Below are positions 18,852-29,092 of a stretch of 64,000 nucleotides of DNA, piece by piece (positions within the stretch are counted from its first letter, which is position 1; the number at the start of each line of letters is the position of its first letter). The stretch is taken from the NCBI GenBank assembly GCA_902601455.1, contig CACKNC010000005.1, forward strand, positions 19,908-83,907, written 5' to 3'. The position numbers were made by a program, and so were the translations under genes. Under the pieces are notes generated by a model that saw only the letters and a list, made by a program, of their open reading frames with translations, was not told the origin of the DNA and made no database searches. Source of the DNA: an uncultured Alphaproteobacteria bacterium. GTDB taxonomy: Bacteria > Pseudomonadota > Alphaproteobacteria > HIMB59 > GCA-002718135.

Positions 18852-20291
18852 ATGCAAATAAACGAATTATCAAATATTGGCTCAAAAATAAGAAAAGAAA
18901 GACGTACTCGCGGATTTTCTCAATCTGAATTATCTAAAAAATTAGATATTTCAGCTAGTTATTTAAATTTATTAGAAAGTGGTCGCAGAACTATAACAGT
19001 TCCACTTTTAATAAAAGTTGGGAACGAATTAGGTTTATCACTCAAGGATTTAACTTTGGAGAGCAATCAAAGAATCTTATCCGACGTTATGGATGTTTTA
19101 AGTAATGAGATGTTTGAAGATTTAGATATAACAAATCAAGAAACAACAGAATTTATAAGCTCCAATCCAAGCATAGCTAAGGCACTTTTAGCTCTTAACG
19201 ATGCACATAAATCTTTTAAAGAAGATATGCAAAATAGACTAGAGTCGATGGATGTTAATTCTTCAGTAGTCGAAAGTCCTAGCCGTCTTCCCGTTGAAGT
19301 GGTTTCTGATTTTTTACAAGATAATAAAAATTATTTTCATCAAATAGAACTAGCCTCTGAAATTATTAGGAAGCAAGCAGGTTTAAATGATGGGCATAAT
19401 ATTGGATCGGGTTTAAAATTAACTAATTATTTAAAAGAAAAACATTTAATTAATGTTCAAATAGTTCCTGCAAGTGAAGAATTAAAGTCAGTGAGAAAAT
19501 TTGATAAAGAAAAAAAATTATTTCAGCTTTCTGAAATGCTCACATATACCTCGAGAAACTTTCATTTAGCTTATCAAGTAGCATATCTTGAGTCAGAAGA
19601 TATAATAGATGAAATTATAAACACTAATAATATTGAATCTGAGGAAGTAAGACCTTTATTAAAGATTTCTCTATTAAATTATTTCGCTTCATCGATGCTT
19701 ATGCCATATGATGATTTTCTCATTAATGCAAAAAAAAATAAATATGATGTTGAGATTTTAATGCATCATTATGCTTGTAGTTTTGAACAAGTTACTCACA
19801 GACTAACCAATTTACAAAAACCAGGTAATGAAGGTGTCCCATTTCATTTTTTAAAAACTGACATAGCAGGGAATGTATCTAAAAGATTTTCATTATCTGG
19901 AATCCATATACCTAGGCATGGAGGCTCATGTCCAAGATGGAATGTTTATATTGCATTTTTAAATCCTGGAAAAATACACCCTCAAATATCCAGAATGCCA
20001 GACGGTAAAGTATATTTTTGCATTGCGCGTGCCTTTGAAAAAGGAATTGAGAAACACGGTATGCCTAAAAGTTTTGTATCTATTGGATTAGGATGTGATG
20101 TTAAATATGCAAAAGATTTAATATATTCTGAGGGTATGGATATTGAAAATAAAAAATTACAAACGCCAATTGGCGTTTCCTGCAGAATATGCCCACGTAT
20201 TGAGTGCCAACAAAGAGCTTTTCCTCCAATAGATAAAGAATTAAAATTAGATATAAATTTTAGAGGCACTTCTCCTTACGTAACACTCTAA
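18852..20291 (+). CDS. XRE-family regulator with short-chain acyl-CoA regulator (ScfR/RamB/PccR-like) architecture
   Basis: N-terminal HTH (RGFSQSELSKKLDISASYLNLLESGRR) and C-terminal signature GVSCRICPRIECQQRAFPP. Confidence 0.85.
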   Translation: MQINELSNIGSKIRKERRTRGFSQSELSKKLDISASYLNLLESGRRTITVPLLIKVGNELGLSLKDLTLESNQRILSDVMDVLSNEMFEDLDITNQETTEFISSNPSIAKALLALNDAHKSFKEDMQNRLESMDVNSSVVESPSRLPVEVVSDFLQDNKNYFHQIELASEIIRKQAGLNDGHNIGSGLKLTNYLKEKHLINVQIVPASEELKSVRKFDKEKKLFQLSEMLTYTSRNFHLAYQVAYLESEDIIDEIINTNNIESEEVRPLLKISLLNYFASSMLMPYDDFLINAKKNKYDVEILMHHYACSFEQVTHRLTNLQKPGNEGVPFHFLKTDIAGNVSKRFSLSGIHIPRHGGSCPRWNVYIAFLNPGKIHPQISRMPDGKVYFCIARAFEKGIEKHGMPKSFVSIGLGCDVKYAKDLIYSEGMDIENKKLQTPIGVSCRICPRIECQQRAFPPIDKELKLDINFRGTSPYVTL

Positions 20292-21223
20292 ATTTTATAT
20301 TTTAATAATAAATTTTGCAAATCTATTAAAAAATTATCTCTACGGTTTGATAAACTATTTATAGATTTATTTTTTGATTGGGCTTTAGTTCCCTCTATAA
20401 TTTTCTTTTTAAGACTTTTACTTAGTGTCGGTGCTTTAAGTTTTGTCCAAGGTAATTTTAATGCAGGACCAAATTGTTCTAGCATATGCTCCATACCCAT
20501 TTTTCCACCTGCTAAATGAAAAGTTAAAAAAGTTCCCATCAAAGACCATCTTAATCCAGGACCATAAATTATTGCATCATCTAAATCTTTTGTTGTTGCG
20601 TAACCTTCGTTTATAATATGTAATGACTCTCTCCACATAGACTCCTGTAATCTGTCGGAGAGATATCCAGGTAATTCTTTCTTTAAAATTAATGTTTTCA
20701 TTCCAATATTCGAATAAAATTTATCTGCCTTATTGATAAATCTTTTATCTGTTTTTTTGCCTGGCACTAATTCAACTAAAGGTAAAAGATAAACAGGATT
20801 AAATGGATGTGCAATGATTAATCTTTTAGGATTAAGACATTGTGATTGAATTTTGCTTGGTAAAAGTCCTGAGGAGCTTGATGCAATTATTGTATTTTTT
20901 TTTGCATACTTACTTATTTCCTTAACAATTTTTATCTTTAAAATTTCATTTTCTGGAGCATTTTCTTGTATCAAGTCTGCATTTTTGACTGCTTCTTGTA
21001 TAGATTTACAAAATTTAAGCTGTTTTGATAAATTAATATTTTTTTTGTAAATTTTTTTTAATATGGGTTTAGCTCTTTTAATCTCATTTTCTAAAAATTT
21101 TTTTTGTTTTAATTGCGGATCGTAAACACAAATTGTTTTTTGATTAAATAAAAACCTTATTATCCATCCAGCCCCAATTACGCCAGTGCCAATAACTGCA
21201 ATGTTTTCTATTGGCTGTTTCAC
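20288..21223 (-). CDS. lcdH: L-carnitine dehydrogenase (3-hydroxyacyl-CoA dehydrogenase family)
   Basis: IAVIGTGVIGAGW; IAHPFNPVYLLPLVELVPG; YGPGLRWSLMGTFLTFHLAGGKMGMEHMLEQFGPALKLPWTKL; neighbours BKACE and thioesterase. Confidence 0.85.
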   Translation of the reverse strand: MKQPIENIAVIGTGVIGAGWIIRFLFNQKTICVYDPQLKQKKFLENEIKRAKPILKKIYKKNINLSKQLKFCKSIQEAVKNADLIQENAPENEILKIKIVKEISKYAKKNTIIASSSSGLLPSKIQSQCLNPKRLIIAHPFNPVYLLPLVELVPGKKTDKRFINKADKFYSNIGMKTLILKKELPGYLSDRLQESMWRESLHIINEGYATTKDLDDAIIYGPGLRWSLMGTFLTFHLAGGKMGMEHMLEQFGPALKLPWTKLKAPTLSKSLKKKIIEGTKAQSKNKSINSLSNRRDNFLIDLQNLLLKYKI

Positions 21224-21228
21224 TTAAC

Positions 21229-22119
21229 TTAAAAGTGCTTTTTCAGATTTAATTTAACTCTAGCTTCTTTAGGAGTAAGAATTTTTGCACCTAGATCACT
21301 AATAATTCTAGATGATTTCTCTACTAACTGAGCATTTGAAGCTAGTACGCCTTTTTCCAAATATAAATTATCCTCAAGTCCAACTCTTACATTTCCACCA
21401 AGTATAACTGATTGAGCAACCATAGGCATTTGATGCCTTCCTATACCAAAGCCTGCCCAATTAGCTTCATCTGGAACCATATCTGCCATTACTTTCATAG
21501 AGGCTGTAGTTGCTGGAGACCCCCATGGAATACCTAAGCATATTTGATATAAAGGAGGGGAGTCTACTAAACCCTCTTTATATAGTTGATTAGCGAACCA
21601 TAGGTGACCCATTTCGAAAGCTTCCATTTCTGGTTTAATTCCTAGCTCTTGCATTTTTTTTGCAGCTGCTCTTAATTGAACAGGGGTATGTATAAAAGTC
21701 ATATTTGAGTCGCCAAAATTTAATGATCCGCAGTCTAAAGTGCAAATTTCTGGTAATAATTCTTCAACGTGCTCAAGTCTATCAAGTGCGTGGATCATGT
21801 CAGTATTAGGACCAACTGGATTAAGTGGATCTTTTCCTTCACCAACTTCAAAATCGCCGCCCATTCCAGTTGTAAAATTAATAATTACATCTGTATCTGA
21901 AGATCGAATACGATCTGCTACTTCTTTATAATATTTAAGTTTTCTACTTGGCTTCCCATCAGGTTCTCTTACATGTATATGTGCAACAGCTGCTCCTGCT
22001 TTAGCAGCTTCTATAGAAGCTTCGGCTATTTGTTTTGGCGTTATTGGAAGATCAGGGTGTTTGCTTACACTGTCTCCCGATCCAGTGACCGCACAACTAA
22101 TTACAACTTCATTATTCAT
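21229..22119 (-). CDS. BKACE-family beta-keto acid cleavage enzyme (likely 3-dehydrocarnitine cleavage)
   Basis: [44 protein letters not shown]; adjacent to lcdH. Confidence 0.88.
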   Translation of the reverse strand: MNNEVVISCAVTGSGDSVSKHPDLPITPKQIAEASIEAAKAGAAVAHIHVREPDGKPSRKLKYYKEVADRIRSSDTDVIINFTTGMGGDFEVGEGKDPLNPVGPNTDMIHALDRLEHVEELLPEICTLDCGSLNFGDSNMTFIHTPVQLRAAAKKMQELGIKPEMEAFEMGHLWFANQLYKEGLVDSPPLYQICLGIPWGSPATTASMKVMADMVPDEANWAGFGIGRHQMPMVAQSVILGGNVRVGLEDNLYLEKGVLASNAQLVEKSSRIISDLGAKILTPKEARVKLNLKKHF

Positions 22120-22162
22120 TTTTCTTAAAAAATGATGTATCTTAGATAATTAAATTAAACAA

Positions 22163-22630
22163 GTGTCTATGTATCTAAAAACAGGAAAAGTTTTACCAGA
22201 ATGGACTGACTATAATGGTCACATGAATTTGGCTTTTTATATTCATCTTTTTGACTCTTCCTGGGAAGTTCTATTAGAAAAATTTAACATTGGAGAAAAT
22301 TCTGCCAAAAATGAAAAAAGAACTACATTTGCAGTAGAGTCCCATACTACTTATGACATGGAAGTTAAGGTTGATGATGAGGTAGATATGAATTTAGTTT
22401 TTTTAGATTTTGATAAAAAAAGATTAGTTTATAAACTTGAGATGATACATAAAAAAGAAAAATACCTTGCCTCAACAACAGAAGTTTGTTCTTTGTATGT
22501 TGATTTAAGTACTAGAAAAGTAACTGAATTTGAGGATAGTAAAAGAGATTTAATTCAAGGTTTTATAAATTCAAATAAAGATAATTTTAATTCAGATAAC
22601 TTACATCTCATAGATAAGCTTAAAAAATAG
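22163..22630 (+). CDS. 4HBT-family thioesterase (likely betainyl-CoA thioesterase)
   Basis: VLPEWTDYNGHMNLAFYIHLFDSSWE hot-dog motif; divergent from the BKACE-lcdH pair. Confidence 0.75.
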   Translation: MSMYLKTGKVLPEWTDYNGHMNLAFYIHLFDSSWEVLLEKFNIGENSAKNEKRTTFAVESHTTYDMEVKVDDEVDMNLVFLDFDKKRLVYKLEMIHKKEKYLASTTEVCSLYVDLSTRKVTEFEDSKRDLIQGFINSNKDNFNSDNLHLIDKLKK

Positions 22631-22631
22631 T

Positions 22632-23201
22632 TTAAAGACCTAAATAAACGTGTTTGTGTGGCTCTCTGTCAAATATTCTATGAACCATCGGTATAAACTC
22701 TTCTAGTTTAATTGTATTATAAACTGGATCAAATGAGTTTTGATCATATGTTTCACAAAATTTAATTGTATCATTATAAAAAGGATGTCCTTTATATTTA
22801 TCTCTTAAATTTCTATCATGTCCATAATGATGGTTATAATAGTAGGCTTGAAAAAGTCCATGTTGCTGAACTATCCAATGAGTTTTTTCTGAAACGAATG
22901 GCCTCAAAACTGCGGCTGAAATTTCTGAGTGATTTAATGGGGCTATTTCATCACCAATATCATGAAGAAGAGAAGCCACAATCATCTCTTCATCTGCATT
23001 ATCCCGTAAGGCTCTTGATGCTGCTTGTAAAGAATGTTCCAGTCGAGATACCTGATAGCCACCTAAAGAGGAATCAAGATTTTTTAAAATACGAATTACT
23101 CTTTCAGCAGTGCCCTCAATGTATTTATCTTCAAAATTGGCAAGAAGTTCGTAATCTTCTTTATCGCCATACTGCATTTCTGTAAATTTTACTTTGTCCA
23201 T
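22632..23201 (-). CDS. HD-domain protein of PhnZ/TmpB-like mixed-valence diiron oxygenase type
   Basis: GGYQVSRLEHSLQAASRA, LLHDIGDEIAPLNHSE, VQQHGLFQAYYY, CETYDQNSFD; matches the HD-type His/Asp ligand order. Confidence 0.65.
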   Translation of the reverse strand: MDKVKFTEMQYGDKEDYELLANFEDKYIEGTAERVIRILKNLDSSLGGYQVSRLEHSLQAASRALRDNADEEMIVASLLHDIGDEIAPLNHSEISAAVLRPFVSEKTHWIVQQHGLFQAYYYNHHYGHDRNLRDKYKGHPFYNDTIKFCETYDQNSFDPVYNTIKLEEFIPMVHRIFDREPHKHVYLGL

Positions 23202-23207
23202 AATTAT

Positions 23208-23654
23208 TTATAATTCAAGAAAGTAATTATAATATTCTTTGTCTCTTTTGTAATCAAGAGATTCGTAAAGTGACTGTGCTTTTTTGTTATTTTTGGCAGT
23301 AGATAGTTCAATATTTTGGATTTTTTTAAATTTTGCTAATTTTTTAGCCTTATCCATTAATTTCCTACCAATTCCATTTTTTCTATATTTTTTATCTACA
23401 TATAGGTCATACAGAATTAATTTTTTATTAATATTAAGAGAGTCAAATGTTTCATAAAGCTGCACAAAACCAGCAGGTTCCTTTTTATAGAAGCATATAA
23501 AAATAAATGACTCATTTTGATTAATTCTATCTTTAATGTACTTAGTAGAGGCTTTAAGATTAGTTTTATACTTGTAAAATTGTCTATATAAATCAAATAA
23601 AGCACCAATATCTTTATAATGCTCCTTGGTTGCTCTAGTAATTACTATGCTCAT
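23208..23654 (-). CDS. GNAT-family N-acetyltransferase
   Basis: LYDLYVDKKYRKNGIGRKLMDKAKKLA motif A and ELSTAKNNKKAQSLYESLDY. Confidence 0.88.
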   Translation of the reverse strand: MSIVITRATKEHYKDIGALFDLYRQFYKYKTNLKASTKYIKDRINQNESFIFICFYKKEPAGFVQLYETFDSLNINKKLILYDLYVDKKYRKNGIGRKLMDKAKKLAKFKKIQNIELSTAKNNKKAQSLYESLDYKRDKEYYNYFLEL

Positions 23655-24829
23655 TTTTTATGAAATAATGATCTAAAAATTCCAAAAATTATAATAAAAA
23701 ATGCAAAAATTAACAAAGTATTTGTGAAGCCTGCGTTTCCAAAAAAATTCATATTAAATCCGACAATTATTGGCCCTATATATTCACCTATTTCATATAT
23801 TATTATAAAAAGAGATGTAGCAAAGGCAATGTCTGACACATTAATCCTTTCTCCAAGATAAGCAAGAGTCACTGTATACAAACTTGTTGAAGCAAAACCA
23901 CTTATCATCAAAGCTATTACAATTAATATTTCATTTGAATTTGAAAATTTTAATAAAATTAACCAACTAACGTGAGCTAGCAGTAATGCAAATACCAAAA
24001 GACGTTTATTAAAATGATCAGATAGGGCCCCTACAAAAGGTTGGCAAAGAACTCCGAATATTCCTCCTACAAAAATATAAATACCAATTTGTTTCTCTGA
24101 AAAAAAATCATTAATCATAAAAGCTGGAAATAAAGATAAAAAAGCTGAGTCTTCTATACCCGCAAAAAAAATTGCTAGAAAAATAAAAGGTGAAATAAAA
24201 ATTATTGAAAATTTCATCTTTGTTGATTGATCAGGAATAGAAACTTGATTAACATATTTTTTAATACTGATTAAAACCCCAATTTTAAGAAAGATAAGTA
24301 ATAAGCAAATAATTAAGGGACCTCTATCGGAGATACCAAAAAGACCTACTATTAAAGGGCCCATAGCTAAGCCAGTGGTAACTGATGAATTATAAATCCC
24401 AATAGATTTACCTCTGTTAGAATTGTTTGAAACAACATTTACCCATGTGTCCATTGTCATCCATGTTAATCCACCCATCATCCCAAGAATAAAAAACCAA
24501 AAAGCTAAATTAATGGGATTTAAAAATTCTAGCATTATTGCAATACAGAAACCTTGTATAGAAGTTGCAATAAAAATAATTTTGTAAAAACCAAACTTTT
24601 TTAAGAGTTTTGTGGTAAAAAAACCTGAAAATATTAGCCCCAATGGCCCAAATGAAGCAACAACACCAATAGTAAATTCTGAATAACCTGAATATTTTTG
24701 AATAATTACTAAAACTGTATAAAAATAGCTTAAAATTATTCCTGTAAAAAAAGCAACTAATGATAAATATTTTACACTGGAGTTAACAACATTAAAATCT
24801 AAATAGTTTTTAATACTATTTAGAATCAT
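23651..24829 (-). CDS. MFS transporter
   Basis: Twelve-TM-like profile; MFS A-like loop FVGALSDHFNKRLLVF. Confidence 0.85.
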   Translation of the reverse strand: MILNSIKNYLDFNVVNSSVKYLSLVAFFTGIILSYFYTVLVIIQKYSGYSEFTIGVVASFGPLGLIFSGFFTTKLLKKFGFYKIIFIATSIQGFCIAIMLEFLNPINLAFWFFILGMMGGLTWMTMDTWVNVVSNNSNRGKSIGIYNSSVTTGLAMGPLIVGLFGISDRGPLIICLLLIFLKIGVLISIKKYVNQVSIPDQSTKMKFSIIFISPFIFLAIFFAGIEDSAFLSLFPAFMINDFFSEKQIGIYIFVGGIFGVLCQPFVGALSDHFNKRLLVFALLLAHVSWLILLKFSNSNEILIVIALMISGFASTSLYTVTLAYLGERINVSDIAFATSLFIIIYEIGEYIGPIIVGFNMNFFGNAGFTNTLLIFAFFIIIFGIFRSLFHKK

Positions 24830-26208
24830 TTATTTTGAGACCAAAGACCCTCTGTTTGAAGTTGATCAATAGTATTTGAAATAGCCTGATATAACTTTTC
24901 AGTTAGTTCATCTATTTGACTTCTATTAATGATTAAAGCAGGAGAAAGAACACATATATGATATAATGGTCTGATTATAAGCCCCAACTTTATAGACTCT
25001 TCATCAATTCTTGAACCAATAGCTTTATCTAAAACTAATGCTTCTTTGCTATCTTTATTTATGACACATTCAATACCGGCCATCATTCCCTTGCCTCTGA
25101 TATCTCCCACAATTGGAAGTTCATAAAGTTTATTTAATTTTTCAAAAAAATAAGGCTCAATTTCACGAACATGTTCTAAAATTTTGTCTCTTTTAAGTAT
25201 TTCTATATTTTTTAATGCAGCAGCACAGCATGCAGGGTGACCAGAGTAGGTATATCCATGAAAAAATAATGATGAATCATTTTTTAAATCAGCTATTAAT
25301 TTATTTGAAAATAAAACTGCTCCCAAAGGTAAATAACCTGAGGTAATTCCTTTAGCGCAAGTAATAATATCTGGCACAACTCCAAAAATTTCTTCTGAAG
25401 AAAAAAAATGTCCAAGTCGGCCAAATCCAGTTACTACTTCATCAGCAATAAATATAATTTCATTTTTTTTACATATATCATAAATTTTTTTAAAATATCC
25501 TTCTGGAGGAACTATGCAACCTCCTGAAGCTAAAATAGGTTCAGCGATAAACGCGGCTACATTTTCAGCACCCAATTCATCAATTTTGTCTTCAAATTCT
25601 TTTACAAGATCTCTACAAAACTCATCAATTGTTTGTTCTTTTTTTCTTCTATATGGAAGAGGGGAGCTTAGATGATGAATAAAGTTTTTTTCAAAATCAA
25701 AATTATTTTTTTCTCTATCTTTTCCAGTTATGGAACCTGTTAAGTATGTACTACCATGATAAGCTTTATCTCTTGTAATTATATGTTTTTTATTAGGTCT
25801 GCCTAAGATGTTATTATAAAACATAACAAATCTTAAAGCTGTTTCATTTGCTGTCGATCCATCAGAGGTAAAAAATACTGTGTTTAAGTCACCCGGAGAA
25901 AGATCAGCCAATACTGATGCTAATTCTGCAGATACTTCTGTTGATTCGGAAAATGGACTGCAATAATCCATTTTTTCAATTTGATTTTTTATTGCCTCAC
26001 CAATTTCTTTATTACCATGACCGATGTTATTACACCACATTCCTCCTGGGCCATCGATGTACTTATTGCCGTTCTCATCATATAAATAAATATTATCAGA
26101 TTTAGTTATTAACTTTCTATTATATGTACCTCTGCTATTAAAATCTTCATATGGATGAAGTACTAGTTTGTCCTTTTCAAAAATTTCAGAGATATAATCA
26201 TTTTTCAT
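24826..26208 (-). CDS. Class-III aminotransferase (SpuC/omega-aminotransferase-like)
   Basis: FTSDGSTANETALRF, AYHGSTYLTGS, IADEVVTGFGRLG, PLP Lys in ITCAKGITSGYLPLGAV. Confidence 0.88.
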   Translation of the reverse strand: MKNDYISEIFEKDKLVLHPYEDFNSRGTYNRKLITKSDNIYLYDENGNKYIDGPGGMWCNNIGHGNKEIGEAIKNQIEKMDYCSPFSESTEVSAELASVLADLSPGDLNTVFFTSDGSTANETALRFVMFYNNILGRPNKKHIITRDKAYHGSTYLTGSITGKDREKNNFDFEKNFIHHLSSPLPYRRKKEQTIDEFCRDLVKEFEDKIDELGAENVAAFIAEPILASGGCIVPPEGYFKKIYDICKKNEIIFIADEVVTGFGRLGHFFSSEEIFGVVPDIITCAKGITSGYLPLGAVLFSNKLIADLKNDSSLFFHGYTYSGHPACCAAALKNIEILKRDKILEHVREIEPYFFEKLNKLYELPIVGDIRGKGMMAGIECVINKDSKEALVLDKAIGSRIDEESIKLGLIIRPLYHICVLSPALIINRSQIDELTEKLYQAISNTIDQLQTEGLWSQNK

Positions 26209-26229
26209 ATAAGTTTTACATTATCATTC

Positions 26230-26247
26230 GCTGAATAAGCATTCAAT
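26230..26247. promoter_or_regulatory. Palindromic putative TetR/BetI-type operator, site A
   Basis: GCTGAATAAGCATTCAAT; reverse complement matches site C (45461-45478) at 16 of 18 bases; 22 nt upstream of the aminotransferase start. Confidence 0.65.
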
Positions 26248-26264
26248 GAAAATTAATTATTTTA

Positions 26265-27041
26265 TTACTTATCTTGCCATTTAGGGTCAGTTTTTTTTAT
26301 AAAAGAAGATGCGCCTTCTTTTAAATCCTGACTTCCATAGACTTTTTTAACAGTTTCTAAAGATCTTAATATTCTAAAAGAAGTAATTTCTTTTTCATTT
26401 TCTGTCTCACGTAAAACTTCCTTTATTGATGAATAGATTAAGTTAGGACCATTTGAAATTTTTTCAGCTACTTCCCATGCCCTTTTTAGTAAATCCTTTT
26501 TATTGACTACTTCATTTACTAAGCCCCAATGTTTAGCTTCTTTAGTGTTCATCCACCTTCCAGTCATTAAAAACTCAACAGCTACATGATAAGGAATTCT
26601 CCTTCTTAATTTTATTGTAGCTGCATCTGCAACTACCCCTACATTAATTTCTGGTAAAGCAAATGTTGCATGTTCGGATGCTATAATAATATCTGCTGAA
26701 ATCATTATTTCAAAACCACCACCACAAGCGATACCATTTATGGCAGCAATAATAGGTTTGTTCATATTTGGTAATTCTTGCAAACCACCAAATCCTCCAA
26801 CGCCATAATCAGCATCTGCTGCTTCTCCTTCGTTAACAGCTTTTAGATCCCATCCTGCTGAAAAAAATTTTTCTCCACCACCAGTAATAATAGCTACTTT
26901 AAGATTAGGGTTATCTCTAAAATCAGAGAATATATTGCCTAAAATTATGCTTGTTTTAGCATCAATAGCATTAGCTTTTGGTCTATCAATTGTAACTTCA
27001 AGAATCGAGTTTACAATTTTAGTTTTGATTGGCTCACTCAT
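26265..27041 (-). CDS. Enoyl-CoA hydratase family, carnitinyl-CoA dehydratase (CaiD)-like
   Basis: ILEVTIDRPKANAIDAKTS, AIITGGGEKFFSAGWDLKAVNEGEAADADYGVGGFGGL, INGIACGGGFEIMISADIIIA: strong recalled similarity to CaiD. Confidence 0.8.
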   Translation of the reverse strand: MSEPIKTKIVNSILEVTIDRPKANAIDAKTSIILGNIFSDFRDNPNLKVAIITGGGEKFFSAGWDLKAVNEGEAADADYGVGGFGGLQELPNMNKPIIAAINGIACGGGFEIMISADIIIASEHATFALPEINVGVVADAATIKLRRRIPYHVAVEFLMTGRWMNTKEAKHWGLVNEVVNKKDLLKRAWEVAEKISNGPNLIYSSIKEVLRETENEKEITSFRILRSLETVKKVYGSQDLKEGASSFIKKTDPKWQDK

Positions 27042-29092
27042 AATTCTTCAAAATAGTGTATTAGTGCATCTACTGCAAACACACCTTTATTTTTTTTACA
27101 AACTATTAGTGGATTAATTTCTATTTCATGCAATTTATTAATATTTTTTTCAGCAAATTTAGATAATGAAAGGATTGTTTTAATTAAACTATCTATATCT
27201 GCTCTATCTTGATTTCTGTATCCAAATAATATCTTACCTATTTTCATATTTTTTAGTTCATTCTGAATATCTTTTTTAGTTAATGGCAATAATAATGTTT
27301 TGGTTTCTCTAATAAGCTCTGTGTAAATTCCTCCAGCACCAATGACTATTACAGGACCAAATTCGTCATCAATTTTAATTCCGATTAAAATTTCTACTAG
27401 TGAATCTTTGACCATTTTCTCTAATAAAATTTGATTTTTAAATGTTTTTGTTTTGGAAATTAATTCATTAAAATTTTTAATATTAGTTTTAACACCATTA
27501 TGCTCAGATTTATGAAAAATCATGTTTGAGTGAATTTTAGCAACTAATGGATATCCAATTTTAGCACTATCTTTTTTTAATTTAATTTTATCTGAAATTA
27601 TTCCCTTAGGAATTCTAATTCCAATTTTTTTTAGAATTTTTTTTGATTCAAATTCAGAGTAAGTTTTAATATTTTTATTTTGCCTCTTTACTTTATAGTT
27701 TTTTACCGCAGACTCGTTCTTCCAAATACTTCCGATTTCTATAGCTTTTTTAATTGTGAATAGAGCTTCTTTCATTCCTTGAAGAGGTGAAATGCCATTA
27801 TTAATACATTTATCTCTAATGTGTTTTGGCATTGTGTCTGATAATGATGAAATGAGGCTTCCATTTTTATATTTTTTTGCAACTTTTATAAATTTGTTAA
27901 CTATTGCATCCCACTCATCAGTATCACATTTTTCCATATTTGGAAAATCAAGCATTAAGCTTATTGAGCTAAAATTATTTTTAAAAAAAATTTTGAATGT
28001 TTTTTCAATATCATCAGGATCATTCCAATTGTATGTTTGCATATCGAAAGGATTAGAAACTATTACGCCGGGATGATTTACTTTTTTAAGATCATTTTTA
28101 ATTTGTGGCTTAATTTTTCCAAATTTTAAATTTAAAGTTTCAGCAGCATCTCCTAGCATTGCCATATCTCCACCCGATGGACCCATAATTGATATTTGAT
28201 CATTTGAGATAACCCCATGAGTATGAAAATATTTAAGTAATTCTGTAAGTTCAGACAAAGTTTCACATCTGGCAACTCCCATTCTTTTAAATAATGCATC
28301 ATAAATGTTTTCTTTGCCACTTAATGAACCTGTGTGAGTTAAAATTGTCTTGGATGCAACTTTAGATCTGCCAACTTTTACTATTGCAATTGGGATTTTT
28401 TTTTCTTTAGAAATTTTTAAAACTCTAATTAGTTTATTAATACTAGTGAAACCCTCAGCATATATACCTATTGCAGTAACTCTTTTATCTTTAAGAGCAT
28501 ATTCAATTGTATCTTCAATGCCTATTTTAGCCTGATTGCCCAATGATATGATGTATCCTATTGGAAGAGATCTGTGATTAAAGCTAATGGTGTTTCCAAT
28601 TGTGCCACTTTGACAAATAATAGCTACACCTTTTTTTGTTTGATTCCCCGCAACTTGATCTGACCATACTGAAACTCTATCGAAGTAATTAATAAATCCA
28701 TAACAATTAGGACCTAAAAAAGGAGTTTTTCCAGAATTATCAATTAATTTTTTTGTTTTTTCTTTGCCTTCTGAAGTATTTAATTCTGAAAATCTTGAAG
28801 CTAAGCATACCGCTCCTCCAGCACCAATATCAGAAACATCTTTCATTAATTTAATTGTTAAATCATTTGAAACTGCAATATAAACACAATCAGGAATTGA
28901 TGGTAAGTCAGCTAAACTTTTATAATATTTCTTTTTTTTTGTAGTACTTCTTTTAGGGTTTATGTGCCAAATTTTTCCTTTAAAGCCAATCTTTATATTT
29001 TCATCATAAACAAAATCAGCCCAGTAACCACCAATTATTGCAAGTTTTGTTGGTCTAAATAATTTATTTAAGTTCACAAAATTAAGCCCCAA
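27038..29092 (-). CDS. NDP-forming acyl-CoA synthetase (fused alpha-beta)
   Basis: N-terminal CoA-binding domain (FRPTKLAIIGGYW...), ICQSGTIGNTI, HTGSLSGKENIYDALFKRMGV, C-terminal ATP-grasp (GPVIVIGAGGIYTELI... EINPLIV). Confidence 0.85.
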   Translation of the reverse strand: MGLNFVNLNKLFRPTKLAIIGGYWADFVYDENIKIGFKGKIWHINPKRSTTKKKKYYKSLADLPSIPDCVYIAVSNDLTIKLMKDVSDIGAGGAVCLASRFSELNTSEGKEKTKKLIDNSGKTPFLGPNCYGFINYFDRVSVWSDQVAGNQTKKGVAIICQSGTIGNTISFNHRSLPIGYIISLGNQAKIGIEDTIEYALKDKRVTAIGIYAEGFTSINKLIRVLKISKEKKIPIAIVKVGRSKVASKTILTHTGSLSGKENIYDALFKRMGVARCETLSELTELLKYFHTHGVISNDQISIMGPSGGDMAMLGDAAETLNLKFGKIKPQIKNDLKKVNHPGVIVSNPFDMQTYNWNDPDDIEKTFKIFFKNNFSSISLMLDFPNMEKCDTDEWDAIVNKFIKVAKKYKNGSLISSLSDTMPKHIRDKCINNGISPLQGMKEALFTIKKAIEIGSIWKNESAVKNYKVKRQNKNIKTYSEFESKKILKKIGIRIPKGIISDKIKLKKDSAKIGYPLVAKIHSNMIFHKSEHNGVKTNIKNFNELISKTKTFKNQILLEKMVKDSLVEILIGIKIDDEFGPVIVIGAGGIYTELIRETKTLLLPLTKKDIQNELKNMKIGKILFGYRNQDRADIDSLIKTILSLSKFAEKNINKLHEIEINPLIVCKKNKGVFAVDALIHYFEEL

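Noticed and set aside
22766-23185. 139-aa plus-strand ORF inside the HD-domain gene
   Set aside because: Fully antisense to a gene with clear HD motifs; low-complexity translation with no recognisable domain.
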